64,000 nucleotides of DNA from Endomicrobium sp. (GCA_031286985.1 JAITTL010000020.1:1-64000), one strand, 5' to 3'. Shown: positions 32,214 to 43,278, numbered from the stretch's first letter. The notes: generated from the sequence alone by a model not told the origin. Numbers and translations: made by a program.

Positions 32214-33425
32214 TCACTTTTGATTATTGCGCAAGTTACTACTACATAATGATGATACCCTTACATCAGCAGATTTTTTGTGGTAATACATATTTTCAAA
32301 TTGAGCAAAATCAGCAATAGTTTCATACGCTTTTTTATTATTTTTATCTATCTCTATGTATGCAGATCTTTTTAAAAATGTCATCACTGATAATCCACTC
32401 GAAAATTTTGCAGAGCCATTTGTAGGCAAAACATGCGACGGCCCTGCCAAATAATCGCCGGAAGCCGTTGGCGTCTGGTAACCTGCAAAAACAGCCCCTA
32501 CATTTTTAATATCTTTCATTAAATTTTTATGATTTTTTACCAATAATTCCAAGTGTTCCGGAGCTATGGCGTTCACCATACGAATAGCCTTGGCTATAGA
32601 GCAAACCTCTATTTTTAATTGCTTCATAGCTTGTTTAGGAATAAGTTTTTTAATTTCAGATACTTTACTTGCCGATTCGCATAAAAGATAGGCTTTTGCC
32701 ATAGGATCATGTTCTACTTGCGCCATTATATCAGCTACTACATATTCCACCGGAACATCTTTGTCTGCAATTACCGCCACTTCACTTGGTCCTGCAAGAG
32801 AATCTACTCCAACATCACCAAAAACCTGTCTTTTTGCTTCGTTAACATATGTGTTACCAGGGCCAACAATCATATCAACTTTTTCAACAGTTTTGGTTCC
32901 ATATGCAAGCGCTGCCACAGCCACAGCACCACCGACACAATATATCTCTTTTATGCTACATAACTTAGCAGCAAACAATACAGCATCGCTTATATTTTTC
33001 GGTGGAGTAACCATGACTATTCTTTTTACACCAGCAACAACAGCTGGAACCGCTGCCATAATTACAGTTGAAAGATAAGGAAAACGACCGCCAGGAACGT
33101 AGATACCAACAGAATCCACTGATGTGCAAAACTGGCCAATGATTAGGCCTTCGTTACCGACATAATACCATTTTTTTTTAATTTGAGAACATTCATACCT
33201 ATGATATGCCAAGATGTTTGAGTAGGAAGCTTTTATTGTCTTTTTCAACGATACGGGAACATGCTTAACAGCATCATCCATTGTTTTCTGGGAGATTTTA
33301 TATCCTCTTTTAGATAAATCTACACCGTCAAACTTTTTAAGATACTCAAAAACAGCCTTGTCCCCACTATTCCTAACATCATCTATTATGTCCGCAACAC
33401 AAGAACCTATTTTTTTAGCATCCAT
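32214..33425 (-). CDS. hisD: Histidinol dehydrogenase
   Basis: YVPGGRFPYLSTVIMAAVPA, VGPGNTYVNEAKRQVFG, GPSEVAVIAD, EHDPMAKA. Confidence 0.95.
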   Translation of the reverse strand: MDAKKIGSCVADIIDDVRNSGDKAVFEYLKKFDGVDLSKRGYKISQKTMDDAVKHVPVSLKKTIKASYSNILAYHRYECSQIKKKWYYVGNEGLIIGQFCTSVDSVGIYVPGGRFPYLSTVIMAAVPAVVAGVKRIVMVTPPKNISDAVLFAAKLCSIKEIYCVGGAVAVAALAYGTKTVEKVDMIVGPGNTYVNEAKRQVFGDVGVDSLAGPSEVAVIADKDVPVEYVVADIMAQVEHDPMAKAYLLCESASKVSEIKKLIPKQAMKQLKIEVCSIAKAIRMVNAIAPEHLELLVKNHKNLMKDIKNVGAVFAGYQTPTASGDYLAGPSHVLPTNGSAKFSSGLSVMTFLKRSAYIEIDKNNKKAYETIADFAQFENMYYHKKSADVRVSSLCSSNLRNNQK

Positions 33426-33483
33426 TTCCGCAGTATTGTATAAAAATTAAGCGCTTTTAACAAATACCAACATTTTTTAGATT

Positions 33484-34878
33484 TTAGTATCTATAAGATA
33501 TTGAAACAAACGCATTGTTACTACGATCCTTACCATTTCGCATATCCATAGCGTGCCGTTCGCCTAGCAAACTCTTACAACAATAACTTGCGATACCGAA
33601 ATTCAAAAACCAATCTTTTATAGTTGGGACAGAGCAAGTCGCTTCGATATTAAATCCTCTACCAAAAGTCATCGCTAGTTCACAAGATATATGATTCAAC
33701 TTTGCACCAAAAGTTTTACTAACCCCAAGATTAACTTCTGTTGCCGATTTCCCATGAATTACTTGTTCCACACCAAACATTAAATCTAAATTTTCTCGCA
33801 CTTTATATCCACTAACGACCTTATAGGATACTCCTCTGGTAGTTATATACGAAAATGTATCAGGAACTCTAAAACCTGCAATTTTCAATGCCTTTAAGTT
33901 ATTATAATCCGTATAATCCGACCAATCGAAAAAACGTGCAATAACTGAATATGTGGTTCCACTCAATAATGTAGACACAACATTGGCAAAAACAATATCT
34001 CTTTTTTTTACAGATATTCCCATCTTTTTATAGATATTTTCTATTCGCTCTGAATCAATCAGTATATCGCTATCTTTACTGGTTTTGCTGGCCTCATATG
34101 AGATTGTGTACAATTTTCCCCAAACATAGGCAAAAGCATAATTTCCACTTCCAGAAATATTACCTTTTTTATGTAACTCATTGCTAATTCTTTCTGTAAA
34201 ATAAATCTGATTATTGAGCCCACCTGCAGAACATATAAGACTTTCATGCAACGACAATTTTTTATCAACACGTATCGGATAACCTCTATGTGGTCTCACT
34301 AATTTTTTGAGAAAAAACTTGAAAAAATTTTGATCCACTTTAAAAGGGCCCAAATCATCACTATTATTTACTGCACAATCCTTCGGCATCATATAGTCAC
34401 AACCAAATGCCTTGCCTCTAAGCGCATGTCCAATTTCATGAAACGATAGAGAAAACACACAATTCACCCAACAACAGATAATTGCGTATGGAATTTTAAC
34501 CCACTGATTTTTTATGCGTTGCCCTATCCTTGTTTCAACCTTTATAAGGTCTAATCCAAAATTAGCCAACTGACTGTTCGTGTATAGCCCAGGATCAAAA
34601 TAAGCGGAACTAATTGTAAAACTATCACTCTTTGAAGAATCTATTTTTACGTTATTTTTATGATTACATGCCTCTTCTTTCTCTTTTGATTCTACACCAT
34701 CTTTATTTGTTGTCAGATCTATCTCACAATCACGTTTAAATTCTGCATTATCATCCAACACTTTACCATCTGAAGTTTTACAATTATCTTGAGAAAATAA
34801 TTGACAACAGCAAAGCAACAAAAACAAAAACCCTAACAACATTTTTCTTGTACAACTATTGACCCAAATCACATTCAC
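33484..34878 (-). CDS. Signal-peptide protein with HEIGH zinc-metallopeptidase-like motif; possible envelope protein
   Basis: 464 aa; hydrophobic N-terminus MLLGFLFLLLCCCQLFS; SLSFHEIGHALRGKAFG; beta-rich C-terminus ending in aromatic FVSISYRY. Confidence 0.7.
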   Translation of the reverse strand: MNVIWVNSCTRKMLLGFLFLLLCCCQLFSQDNCKTSDGKVLDDNAEFKRDCEIDLTTNKDGVESKEKEEACNHKNNVKIDSSKSDSFTISSAYFDPGLYTNSQLANFGLDLIKVETRIGQRIKNQWVKIPYAIICCWVNCVFSLSFHEIGHALRGKAFGCDYMMPKDCAVNNSDDLGPFKVDQNFFKFFLKKLVRPHRGYPIRVDKKLSLHESLICSAGGLNNQIYFTERISNELHKKGNISGSGNYAFAYVWGKLYTISYEASKTSKDSDILIDSERIENIYKKMGISVKKRDIVFANVVSTLLSGTTYSVIARFFDWSDYTDYNNLKALKIAGFRVPDTFSYITTRGVSYKVVSGYKVRENLDLMFGVEQVIHGKSATEVNLGVSKTFGAKLNHISCELAMTFGRGFNIEATCSVPTIKDWFLNFGIASYCCKSLLGERHAMDMRNGKDRSNNAFVSISYRY

Positions 34879-34943
34879 TCCTTAAGTAGTTAAAAAATAA
34901 AAATAGGATTAATTGCATTTCATCATTATTGTTTCACATTTTG

Positions 34944-36740
34944 TCATTCTTTTGCAAATTGAAGCTTGTACAGATTTGCATAATATCCTCCCAAAAGCAA
35001 AAGTTTCTTATGTGTTCCTACCTCTACAATGTTGCCAGATTCAAACACATATATTCTATCAGCGTTAATTATTGTAGACAAACGATGAGCTATAACTATT
35101 GATGTTTTACCTCTCGTCAATCTTTCAAGACCTTCTTGAACCATTTTTTCAGAATTAGAATCAAGTGAACTTGTTGCTTCGTCAAGTAAAAGTATTGGAG
35201 CATCTTTCAACATAGCTCTTGCGATCGATATCATTTGTTTTTGCCCTCCTGATAAATTATCGCCTCTTTCACCAACAACAGTGTCATACCCTTGATTCTG
35301 ATTTATAATAAAATCATGTGCCGACGCATTCTTTGCTGCACTTATAACCTCTTCATCCGTCGCATAAATTTTCCCCATCAAAATATTTTTCTTGATGGTA
35401 TCATCAAAAAGCACAACATCCTGCGAAACAAAAGCTATTTTATCCCTCAAAGACTTTATTGTAACATCCCTAATATCTTGTCCATCAATTTTTATACTCC
35501 CCTCTCCAACGTCATAAAATCTCAATATCAAATTTATTAAAGTGGACTTTCCAGACCCAGCAGAGCCCACTATTGCAATCTTTTCTCCCTCTTTTACTTC
35601 TAAATTAACACCGTGAAGAATTTGAATATTTGGTACATAACAAAACTTTACATTCTCAATTTTTATAATTCCTTTTTTGACTTCTAATATTTTCCCATTC
35701 AATTTATCAATTAATTTAGGAGCTTGATCCATAATAGAAAAAACACGTTCAGTAGCAGCTGCTCCCATTTGTACACGCGAATTTAAATTTGCCAAAGACT
35801 TCATAGGTTGATACGCCGCAACTATGGCTGTCAAAAACACCACAAAATCACCTGTGGTAAGAGTCCCTTGCGTAATCCTATACCCACCATATGCAAGAGT
35901 CCCTGCAGCTGCAACACCCCCCAAAAATTCCATCAACGGACTTAAAATATTATTATTCTTTGCCATCTTCACTTCAATATCTGCTATCGCATCAGCATTA
36001 TCTCTTATTTTTTTTGATTCAACCGCTTCTATGTTATAGGATTTTACAATTTTAATTCCTTGAAACGATTGTGCAAGAATTGCCTGCAGATTACCAAAGG
36101 AACTTTGTTGCTTATGAAAAATTTTCTTTATTTTTTTACCGAAATAAACTACAGGATAAAACCCTATCGGAAAAAGTATAAACATAATTATTGCCATATT
36201 AAAATTGTGCCAAAACATAAGTACAATCAAGAAGACAACTGAAGACGCGTCCCTAACAAGCGTTGTAACACTATTAATTACAACGTCTCTTATTGTATTT
36301 AGATCACCTGTGAAATACACCAACAAGTTGCCTGAGTTATTTTTACGAAAAAAATCTAAGTCTTGAGCGACCAATTTATCATACAGATCACCTTGTAATT
36401 TTTTTGTAAAATTCGCTCCTAACTTCGTCATGGTGACAGATTGCACGTACTGAGAAAATCCTTTTATGCCGAAAGCAATCACAACCTTAATGGCTACAAT
36501 CGCAAGAATATTTATATTTTTTTCGATGAACACCTTATCAAAAACAGGCTTAAGCAAACTAACAGACCAAACATTTGAGAATGAATATACTCCCATAAAA
36601 ATTATAGAAATAGCTAAAAATTTCCATTGCGGTAAAACATAACCAGCCCATAAACATTTAATTTTGTTTAAAGCTGCCTGATTTTCATTGCCTAAAATTT
36701 GTCCTTTTATTTTTAGAAGAATATGCATTTTTATCCTCAT
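34944..36740 (-). CDS. MsbA-like ABC transporter (permease-ATPase fusion)
   Basis: ABC membrane domain plus IVGSAGSGKSTLINLILRFYD and LSGGQKQMISIARAML. Confidence 0.9.
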   Translation of the reverse strand: MRIKMHILLKIKGQILGNENQAALNKIKCLWAGYVLPQWKFLAISIIFMGVYSFSNVWSVSLLKPVFDKVFIEKNINILAIVAIKVVIAFGIKGFSQYVQSVTMTKLGANFTKKLQGDLYDKLVAQDLDFFRKNNSGNLLVYFTGDLNTIRDVVINSVTTLVRDASSVVFLIVLMFWHNFNMAIIMFILFPIGFYPVVYFGKKIKKIFHKQQSSFGNLQAILAQSFQGIKIVKSYNIEAVESKKIRDNADAIADIEVKMAKNNNILSPLMEFLGGVAAAGTLAYGGYRITQGTLTTGDFVVFLTAIVAAYQPMKSLANLNSRVQMGAAATERVFSIMDQAPKLIDKLNGKILEVKKGIIKIENVKFCYVPNIQILHGVNLEVKEGEKIAIVGSAGSGKSTLINLILRFYDVGEGSIKIDGQDIRDVTIKSLRDKIAFVSQDVVLFDDTIKKNILMGKIYATDEEVISAAKNASAHDFIINQNQGYDTVVGERGDNLSGGQKQMISIARAMLKDAPILLLDEATSSLDSNSEKMVQEGLERLTRGKTSIVIAHRLSTIINADRIYVFESGNIVEVGTHKKLLLLGGYYANLYKLQFAKE

Positions 36741-36789
36741 ATTTTTGCAATTAACATATACGCAAATCGCATCTTTGACACATTATATC

Positions 36790-38631
36790 TCATTGATCAC
36801 CTAACAATTTTTGAAAATGTTTCGACTCCAGTTCTAATTCCTCAACGGCACAAGCAAGTTCTTTATATAAATCTTCTATCTCAACCTTAAGAATTTTATT
36901 AAGTTTTGCTCCCTCAGCTAAAAAAGAAGTGTATCCTTTTAGAGAAGTCGATATAAGTTTCTCTGTATTGCAATTAATCTCTTTTTCTTTATCAGATATA
37001 TTCTTTTCAATAGCTTTAATCTTTTCTTCTAATGGTTTTAAAATTTTTGATTTATTCTGTACTATCTCGGCTCGCATCCTTTTTATTTCATCCTTACCGT
37101 TTACAACACTCTTTTTTTGAGATGGATCCGCTTTTAATTTTAAATCCTCATCTCCCCATCCTCTCTTATCAAGAAAATCTTGATAACCACTATCAAAAAC
37201 TGATACGTGATCCCTATCAAAGATTATAAGTTTAGTTGCCACACTATGCAAAATCTCTTCATTATGTGTAACCATTACAACAGACCCTTGAAATTTGTCA
37301 ATTGCTTCTATTAAACCTTCACAAGATTCCATATCAAGATGGTTTGTTGGCTCATCAAGCAGCAAAAGATGGCATGGACTTGACAAAATTTTACCAAGTA
37401 AAACTCTGCTTTTTTCACCACCACTCAAAACTTCTATTTTTTTTAGCGCATCATTTCCACTAAACATAACGGAACCAGCAATATTTCTTGCTCTTTGAGG
37501 TAAACAGTTGTTATTCGTACTAAGGATTTCTTCGTAAACAGTTTTCTGCGGATCTAAATTCACACTATCAGATTGCGCAAAATACGCTATTTTTAAATCA
37601 GGATGTTTTTTTATACTACCATCGTACGGCTCTAATCTTTCGTATAACAGCTTTAAAAGCGTTGATTTCCCTTTACCATTTTTACCTATAACGCAGATTC
37701 TATCTTTTTTTAAAACATCAAAATCCAATTTATTTATCAGAATGTTTTCTTTTGTATAGCCAAAAACCAAATTATGAACTCCTAACATCTTTGCTGCATG
37801 AAAATCCAACCCCGAAAAATAAAAATCTAAATCCTCTATTTTTGCCAACTCCTCAAGACTTCCATGTTTTTCTAAAGATTTAATACGCGATTGTACCTGA
37901 CTGGCAAGGGTAGCTTTCGCCCTAAACCGCCTTATAAAAAGCTCAGTCTGTTTTCTTTTTTTCTCAACATTTAACCTTGTTTTCTCATATATTTCTTCTT
38001 CTTTTTCTATTTGTTCATAAAGCTTTTGTGTACCTCCTTCAATTTTTCTAGCTTTAGTTCTATGTATTCCCACACAATGTGTTATAACAGAATCCATGAA
38101 ATTTCTATCGTGCGTTATCAACATGAGTTCGCTTTTCCACGAGCGTAAAAAACTAATAAGCCACCTTGTAGCCACAATATCAAGATAATTATTAGGTTCA
38201 TCAAGCATAAGCATATTTGCATTTGACAACAAAACTTTTGCAAGATTTATACGTATTTTATATCCTCCAGAAAAACTTAAAGGATTTTTCAACATATCAC
38301 TTGATGAAAACCCTAACCCAGAAAGAATCTTTTCGGCTTTCCATTTTTCATTTTCTTCATTTTCAGCTAAAGAAAGACAAGCCTCCTTAACAACAGTGTT
38401 TTGCGTAAAATTTATATGCTGTTCTAGATAGCCAATTTTGTAATTTTTGGGTATACTTACACTACCAGAGTCGTACTCGAGTTTTCCTAAAATTATTTTA
38501 AGTAAAGTTGTTTTTCCGTGTCCATTCCTTCCTACAAGTCCAAGCTTTTCCTTTGCATTCACATTCAAATTGAGATCGGCAAACAATATTCTGCTACCAA
38601 ATAATTTATTAAGATTAGTAATTTTAACCAT
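36790..38631 (-). CDS. ABC-F family ATPase (duplicated ATPase domains)
   Basis: Two Walker A ([18 protein letters not shown]) and two signature/Walker B pairs ([18 protein letters not shown]); no TM domain. Confidence 0.92.
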   Translation of the reverse strand: MVKITNLNKLFGSRILFADLNLNVNAKEKLGLVGRNGHGKTTLLKIILGKLEYDSGSVSIPKNYKIGYLEQHINFTQNTVVKEACLSLAENEENEKWKAEKILSGLGFSSSDMLKNPLSFSGGYKIRINLAKVLLSNANMLMLDEPNNYLDIVATRWLISFLRSWKSELMLITHDRNFMDSVITHCVGIHRTKARKIEGGTQKLYEQIEKEEEIYEKTRLNVEKKRKQTELFIRRFRAKATLASQVQSRIKSLEKHGSLEELAKIEDLDFYFSGLDFHAAKMLGVHNLVFGYTKENILINKLDFDVLKKDRICVIGKNGKGKSTLLKLLYERLEPYDGSIKKHPDLKIAYFAQSDSVNLDPQKTVYEEILSTNNNCLPQRARNIAGSVMFSGNDALKKIEVLSGGEKSRVLLGKILSSPCHLLLLDEPTNHLDMESCEGLIEAIDKFQGSVVMVTHNEEILHSVATKLIIFDRDHVSVFDSGYQDFLDKRGWGDEDLKLKADPSQKKSVVNGKDEIKRMRAEIVQNKSKILKPLEEKIKAIEKNISDKEKEINCNTEKLISTSLKGYTSFLAEGAKLNKILKVEIEDLYKELACAVEELELESKHFQKLLGDQ

Positions 38632-38637
38632 AGTTCA

Positions 38638-40041
38638 TCACCCATCAACAATATTCATTTCTATAACGCGCATATTTTTCCATTTATTAGATCTATATCT
38701 GAAATAACAACTACACGCCAGAAAAACAGTGCTAAAATTACACGCGGTCCAAACTATGTATATGTTGCTCAACTTAAAAACTATAACCGTAAGATAGGCA
38801 GGTGCAATTGTTAAAAATATCATCGAAAACATAAGTTTTTTCATAACAAAGGCCGTATCACCAGCCCCTCTGATAGCAGATGAAAATACCACATACATTG
38901 GATCAATCATAAAAAAAAGTGTCGCAATTTTTAAAAGATTCATAAATATGTGTCTTACTTCATTTGTCATAGCTACTTGCGCACTTCCCAAAAATACAGA
39001 AGCGAATAAATTTGGGAATAAATTCAGAACAAGCACTGTAACAATCATATACGTATACACTACATGAATAGAACTCTTCACACTTATTTGTGCTATTGAC
39101 GCCTTATTTTTACCCAAATAAATACCAACCATTATTGATGTGGCCATACAAAAACCCAAACAAGGCGTATAAATTAAATTATACATAGTACACAATATAT
39201 TGCCCGCTATAAGCTCTGAAACTCCAATTCTTGCAATAATAAGCATAAATATCCCGAATTGAGCTATCTCAAAAAAATATACTAACCCATTTGGAAACCC
39301 GTACCGTAATAACTTTTTCATAAAAACAAAATTGGGTTTAAAGCACCTCGTATTATAGATATTATTATTTTTCCTACTTATTATTAAAAAAACATAACCT
39401 AGGCACATGACAAAAAAAGATATGCCGGTTGCCAAAGCTGCGCCCGTGATACCTTTCTCAGGGAAACCCCAATTGCCAAAAATTAAACAATAATCTAAAA
39501 CAATATTTGTAATAGCTCCCAAAACATCGATAAATAGAACTACTTTACTATTGCCCCTCCCAGAATAAAAAGCAAATAGTGCAGAATAAGCAATAGCTGG
39601 GAAAGCTCCGTAACATAGCATTTTGAAATATTTTATTTCTTCAACTACAATAACACCGGAGTGCCCAATATTAATAAATATTTGTTCAGTAAAAAAAGAA
39701 ACCACTAATATTATCAAAGCAGCTATACCAGCTAAATATACACTTTGCCAAACCGCAGGACCTATTGAACGATATTCTTTTTTACCATAATATTGCGCAA
39801 CAAAAATATCGACGTAAGCAACAGTACAACTAAAGAGACATTGTATAGACAGAAACAATGCGCCTGCAGGAATGCAAGCAGCATAAGCTCCTTGAGAATA
39901 CCTAGCAAGAAAAACCCTATCTATAAAAAGTTGAATAGCGAAAGTACACATGGTAAGAAGAAGTGGAAAGGCAATTTTTAAAAATTCTAGATAACCTCCC
40001 TCGGCTTTATATTGTTTTTTAATACAGTTCAAAATGTTCAT
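38638..40041 (-). CDS. MATE family efflux protein
   Basis: 467 aa with about 12 TM segments; MATE-like LFIDRVFLARYSQGAYAA and GRGNSKVVLFIDVLGAITNIVLDYCLIFG. Confidence 0.88.
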   Translation of the reverse strand: MNILNCIKKQYKAEGGYLEFLKIAFPLLLTMCTFAIQLFIDRVFLARYSQGAYAACIPAGALFLSIQCLFSCTVAYVDIFVAQYYGKKEYRSIGPAVWQSVYLAGIAALIILVVSFFTEQIFINIGHSGVIVVEEIKYFKMLCYGAFPAIAYSALFAFYSGRGNSKVVLFIDVLGAITNIVLDYCLIFGNWGFPEKGITGAALATGISFFVMCLGYVFLIISRKNNNIYNTRCFKPNFVFMKKLLRYGFPNGLVYFFEIAQFGIFMLIIARIGVSELIAGNILCTMYNLIYTPCLGFCMATSIMVGIYLGKNKASIAQISVKSSIHVVYTYMIVTVLVLNLFPNLFASVFLGSAQVAMTNEVRHIFMNLLKIATLFFMIDPMYVVFSSAIRGAGDTAFVMKKLMFSMIFLTIAPAYLTVIVFKLSNIYIVWTACNFSTVFLACSCYFRYRSNKWKNMRVIEMNIVDG

Positions 40042-40081
40042 ATAACTTATATCTTCCTTATTATTTTTGCTTTATTTTGTT

Positions 40082-40118
40082 AAAAAATAAACCCACAGCA
40101 AAATATTGCCTGTAGGTT
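40082..40118 (-). terminator. Probable intrinsic terminator downstream of the tRNA-Thr/tRNA-Phe pair
   Basis: Minus strand AACCTACAGGC-AATATTTT-GCTGTGGGTT followed by TATTTTTT. Confidence 0.6.
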
Positions 40119-40281
40119 GATTAGTTATGTGATGTGATTTAACATATAAACAAATACCTATTGAAAATGTTCAAAAAATCACGAATTCGAAGACACCAAG
40201 TCCCATTAACCTACTGTTAGATGATTAAAAAACAGATTTTTAGGTAGCTCTATCTTAAAAACCACAAACATCCGACGAGGC

Positions 40282-40354
40282 AGCCGATGAGAGGAATTGA
40301 ACCCCTGACCCATTGCTTACGAAGCAATTGCTCTACCAACTGAGCTACATCGGC
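40282..40354 (-). tRNA. tRNA-Thr(CGT)
   Basis: Cloverleaf; anticodon loop TTCGTAA. Confidence 0.94.
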
Positions 40355-40410
40355 GCTGGTTCAAAATTAAAAATGGCAGGAACCCTCATACTGACACACA
40401 ACGAAAGATA

Positions 40411-40483
40411 CGCTGAGGGACAGAATTGAACTGTCGACACCAGGTTTTTCAGACCTGTGCTCTACCGACTGAGCTACCTCAGC
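40411..40483 (-). tRNA. tRNA-Phe(GAA)
   Basis: Cloverleaf; anticodon loop CTGAAAA. Confidence 0.93.
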
Positions 40484-40931
40484 ATCCTATAATAGATCAA
40501 AACCTCCACTGGCTCTCGCAATGACCTGCCACAAATTTAACAAAAACTCAACAATATGTCAACAATCTATATTGATTAAATACTCGTATGGTCTTTAAGA
40601 TTGTGTGGTGTTGAAATATAAAGAAAAAGGTGAGAGAGATTGTGTTGTATGGAATATAGATGTAAAGATAGGATATGGAAAGAGGAACTATGGGACAAGT
40701 ATTACATCAACAGAGGTTATTCGTAAAGCAATGGATACCAAATCGTATATAAAAAATAAGAAAATTGTGTTTTAATTAAAAAATGGGAAAATAGCCATAA
40801 GAAGAACTTTTTGACAAAAACAGAACAAAGGGAGTTATGTCTCCACCCAGCGAATATGTCAGAGATAGCAGATTTTTCAGTTTGATTGTGTGTTATATCG
40901 TGAAAAATTCAATGCTTTGGGGGGGGGTAAA

Positions 40932-41624
40932 TTGAAAGAGATAAAACTAAGCCATGGTTCCGTCAGAACATACAATTTTGACACTATTAAATTACATGCT
41001 TATGAAACCAAAAATCCACTGACTGAATGAGGAATGCTTTGTAGTGGAACGCATTTCAAGAATATGAGAAAATATTCTACAAATGGAGCTCAAGAATACG
41101 CAAAAAATGGTACAGGTAAAATATTAGTAAACGAATTTTCAGTAGCTTTCGGTAAAGATTTTGACGCAACAATCGCTGAGATAACTGACATTATTGTTGG
41201 TGAAAACATCAATATCGGAGGCATTGATTTTTCTGTAGTTTATCCATCTTGTACTTTAAAATGCAATCGCGAAGCTTTTGACATTGAAATTCCAGAGATA
41301 AATTCCATATGTACGCACATGCTTGGAGCAGATTATCATTCCATGATTACTGGAGAAAATGACATAGATTCGCTTGTACGTGACCTGAAAAATTATGTTG
41401 CAAAAAAATACGATCTTATTTTAACATCGCATCATACTCCAGAAAATTTGAGCGCCGTAGAAATAAAAATAGCATATCTAGAGAAGATAAAAATATTGAT
41501 AAGGGAAAGCATTTCTGCGGAAGAGTTTAAAGACAAGGTCAAAAAGGAATATCCTGTGTACCTTGGAGAAAATTACCTTGACATGACCGCGGCGAGGCTT
41601 TTCAAACAAACGCTTAACCGCTGA
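40932..41624 (+). pseudogene. Interrupted MBL-fold-like protein gene (in-frame TGA at 41028-41030)
   Basis: LKEIKLSHGSVRTYNFDTIKLHAYETKNPLTE*GMLCSGTHFKNMRKYSTNGAQEYAKNG... same frame on both sides of TGA; ORF track lists only the downstream part 41034-41624. Confidence 0.6.
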
Positions 41625-41692
41625 TGTTTAAATTAGCGACTACTTTGACACATCCTTTTAACAACTCCAAACTTTGTACCTTTTCAACCAAC

Positions 41693-43192
41693 TCATTTGT
41701 AATTTTCTTCAACGATTGTTGTATCATTGTTTGTGTTATTATTTGCGATATTTATGAGAAACTGATGAATGTGCACCATTGCCAGTGTATCCTGGGCACA
41801 ATATTTTAGTAAGTTTCTTTTTGTTTCTTCTACTTTTTTTTCATCATAGAGTCCCATTGCCATAAAAGCAAAGGCAGCGGACGCATCTCCTCCTTTATCT
41901 ATTTTTAAATTTGCGTAACTCAATTCAGAAATTAGTACGGGCAGCACTTTTTTTATAGATGTTCGACCGTGAAAATTTATGTCGTAATAATTCTTTCTAA
42001 TGATTAATTCTAAATCAACTATTCTTTCAGCTATTTTATCAAGTTTTTCACTTAAATCAGAAAAGAGATCGGCAAGCTTAAGTATGGCAATACTTTCAGC
42101 GTTTGCATAAGTTATAATACTGCCGCTTTCACCAAGATACTTTATGAGTTTTTCAGCAATTTCTCTGCGACAATCTTTGGTTTGATCAGCAATATATTCG
42201 TAATGGTCTAATATATTCCCAAAACTGTCTGCTTTATCCAATGAAAACTGTGTTAAAAGTTGTGTATGAGGCGCAATTTCTGGATATAAAGGCATCACAG
42301 TAGTTACAGATTCAAAATCAAGATAGTAAAATGGTTGCTCTATGTTTGCAAGTGCAATCTTTAAATTATCTGACACATAAGGTGTATTCGTTAAAACACA
42401 ATTTTTGGCAACAGTCTGCATTTGCGTGAATTCAAAATCGTCAGGAATTTTGTCAATTGTGTGGACACCTAAAGCTATCAATTTTTCGGTTGCAAGTTTA
42501 GAAAGTCTTGGTAAATCAAAAATATGATTTTTTATACCTTTTCCTATGCAAATATCAAATGTTGGACAGTTTTTACAGTTTGTTTTTATGCAAGGTTCAG
42601 GCATATTTTTAGATTCAATATCTTTAAAAGCTTTATTGGAAAGAGCTAAAAATTCTTGCATTTTCAATTCAACTTTCTCTGTACAATCAATTTTCGTAAA
42701 AAGCTTAGACGCATCCATCCCCAACCGATAATCATTTGATAAATAAAGAATTGTAGTTTTATGTACATTTATACCTGATTTAGTCAAAACCATTACGCTA
42801 AAAGCGATGTCTCTAATATATTTTGCTTTATACCTACTTCCTGACTTTACTCCAAACAAGTGCCATGAATTATCCTCAAGTTTTAATCTTTGTAATATGT
42901 CAACCCTTGTAGAATAACCGTCACCAGTAAACTGCGCGTCACAAATTGTTTCAATGTCTGAATCTTGGATTAATTTTTTAAAACTTAGGGAATCCATATT
43001 ATTTATTGTCTTTTTAACGTTAACTGCGTCTGGAAAAAGTTGCCACGACATTTTGCGAACATTTTTCCATTCTAGATAAAGAAACTCATTACTAAGTCCG
43101 GTAGGTTTCGGAAGCATGTCCCTCTTTGTCATCCAGCCTAAAGTAGGGCAACTTACGTAGTTAATAAAAACAGTTTTATTTATATGTTGCAT
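41693..43192 (-). CDS. DUF2779-like protein: N-terminal Cas4/RecB-like region plus C-terminal DnaQ-like (DFES) exonuclease domain
   Basis: N-terminal VSCP Cys, CIKTNCKNCPTFDIC cluster, FYYLDFESV DxE motif, late CAQDTLAMV Asp motif. Confidence 0.75.
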   Translation of the reverse strand: MQHINKTVFINYVSCPTLGWMTKRDMLPKPTGLSNEFLYLEWKNVRKMSWQLFPDAVNVKKTINNMDSLSFKKLIQDSDIETICDAQFTGDGYSTRVDILQRLKLEDNSWHLFGVKSGSRYKAKYIRDIAFSVMVLTKSGINVHKTTILYLSNDYRLGMDASKLFTKIDCTEKVELKMQEFLALSNKAFKDIESKNMPEPCIKTNCKNCPTFDICIGKGIKNHIFDLPRLSKLATEKLIALGVHTIDKIPDDFEFTQMQTVAKNCVLTNTPYVSDNLKIALANIEQPFYYLDFESVTTVMPLYPEIAPHTQLLTQFSLDKADSFGNILDHYEYIADQTKDCRREIAEKLIKYLGESGSIITYANAESIAILKLADLFSDLSEKLDKIAERIVDLELIIRKNYYDINFHGRTSIKKVLPVLISELSYANLKIDKGGDASAAFAFMAMGLYDEKKVEETKRNLLKYCAQDTLAMVHIHQFLINIANNNTNNDTTIVEENYK

Positions 43193-43278
43193 AATTAGCA
43201 GCGATGAACGTTACTTGAGATATAATCATTACACTTGAGTTGGCAAATGTGTTCTTGGATTTAATTTAGTGTATACCA

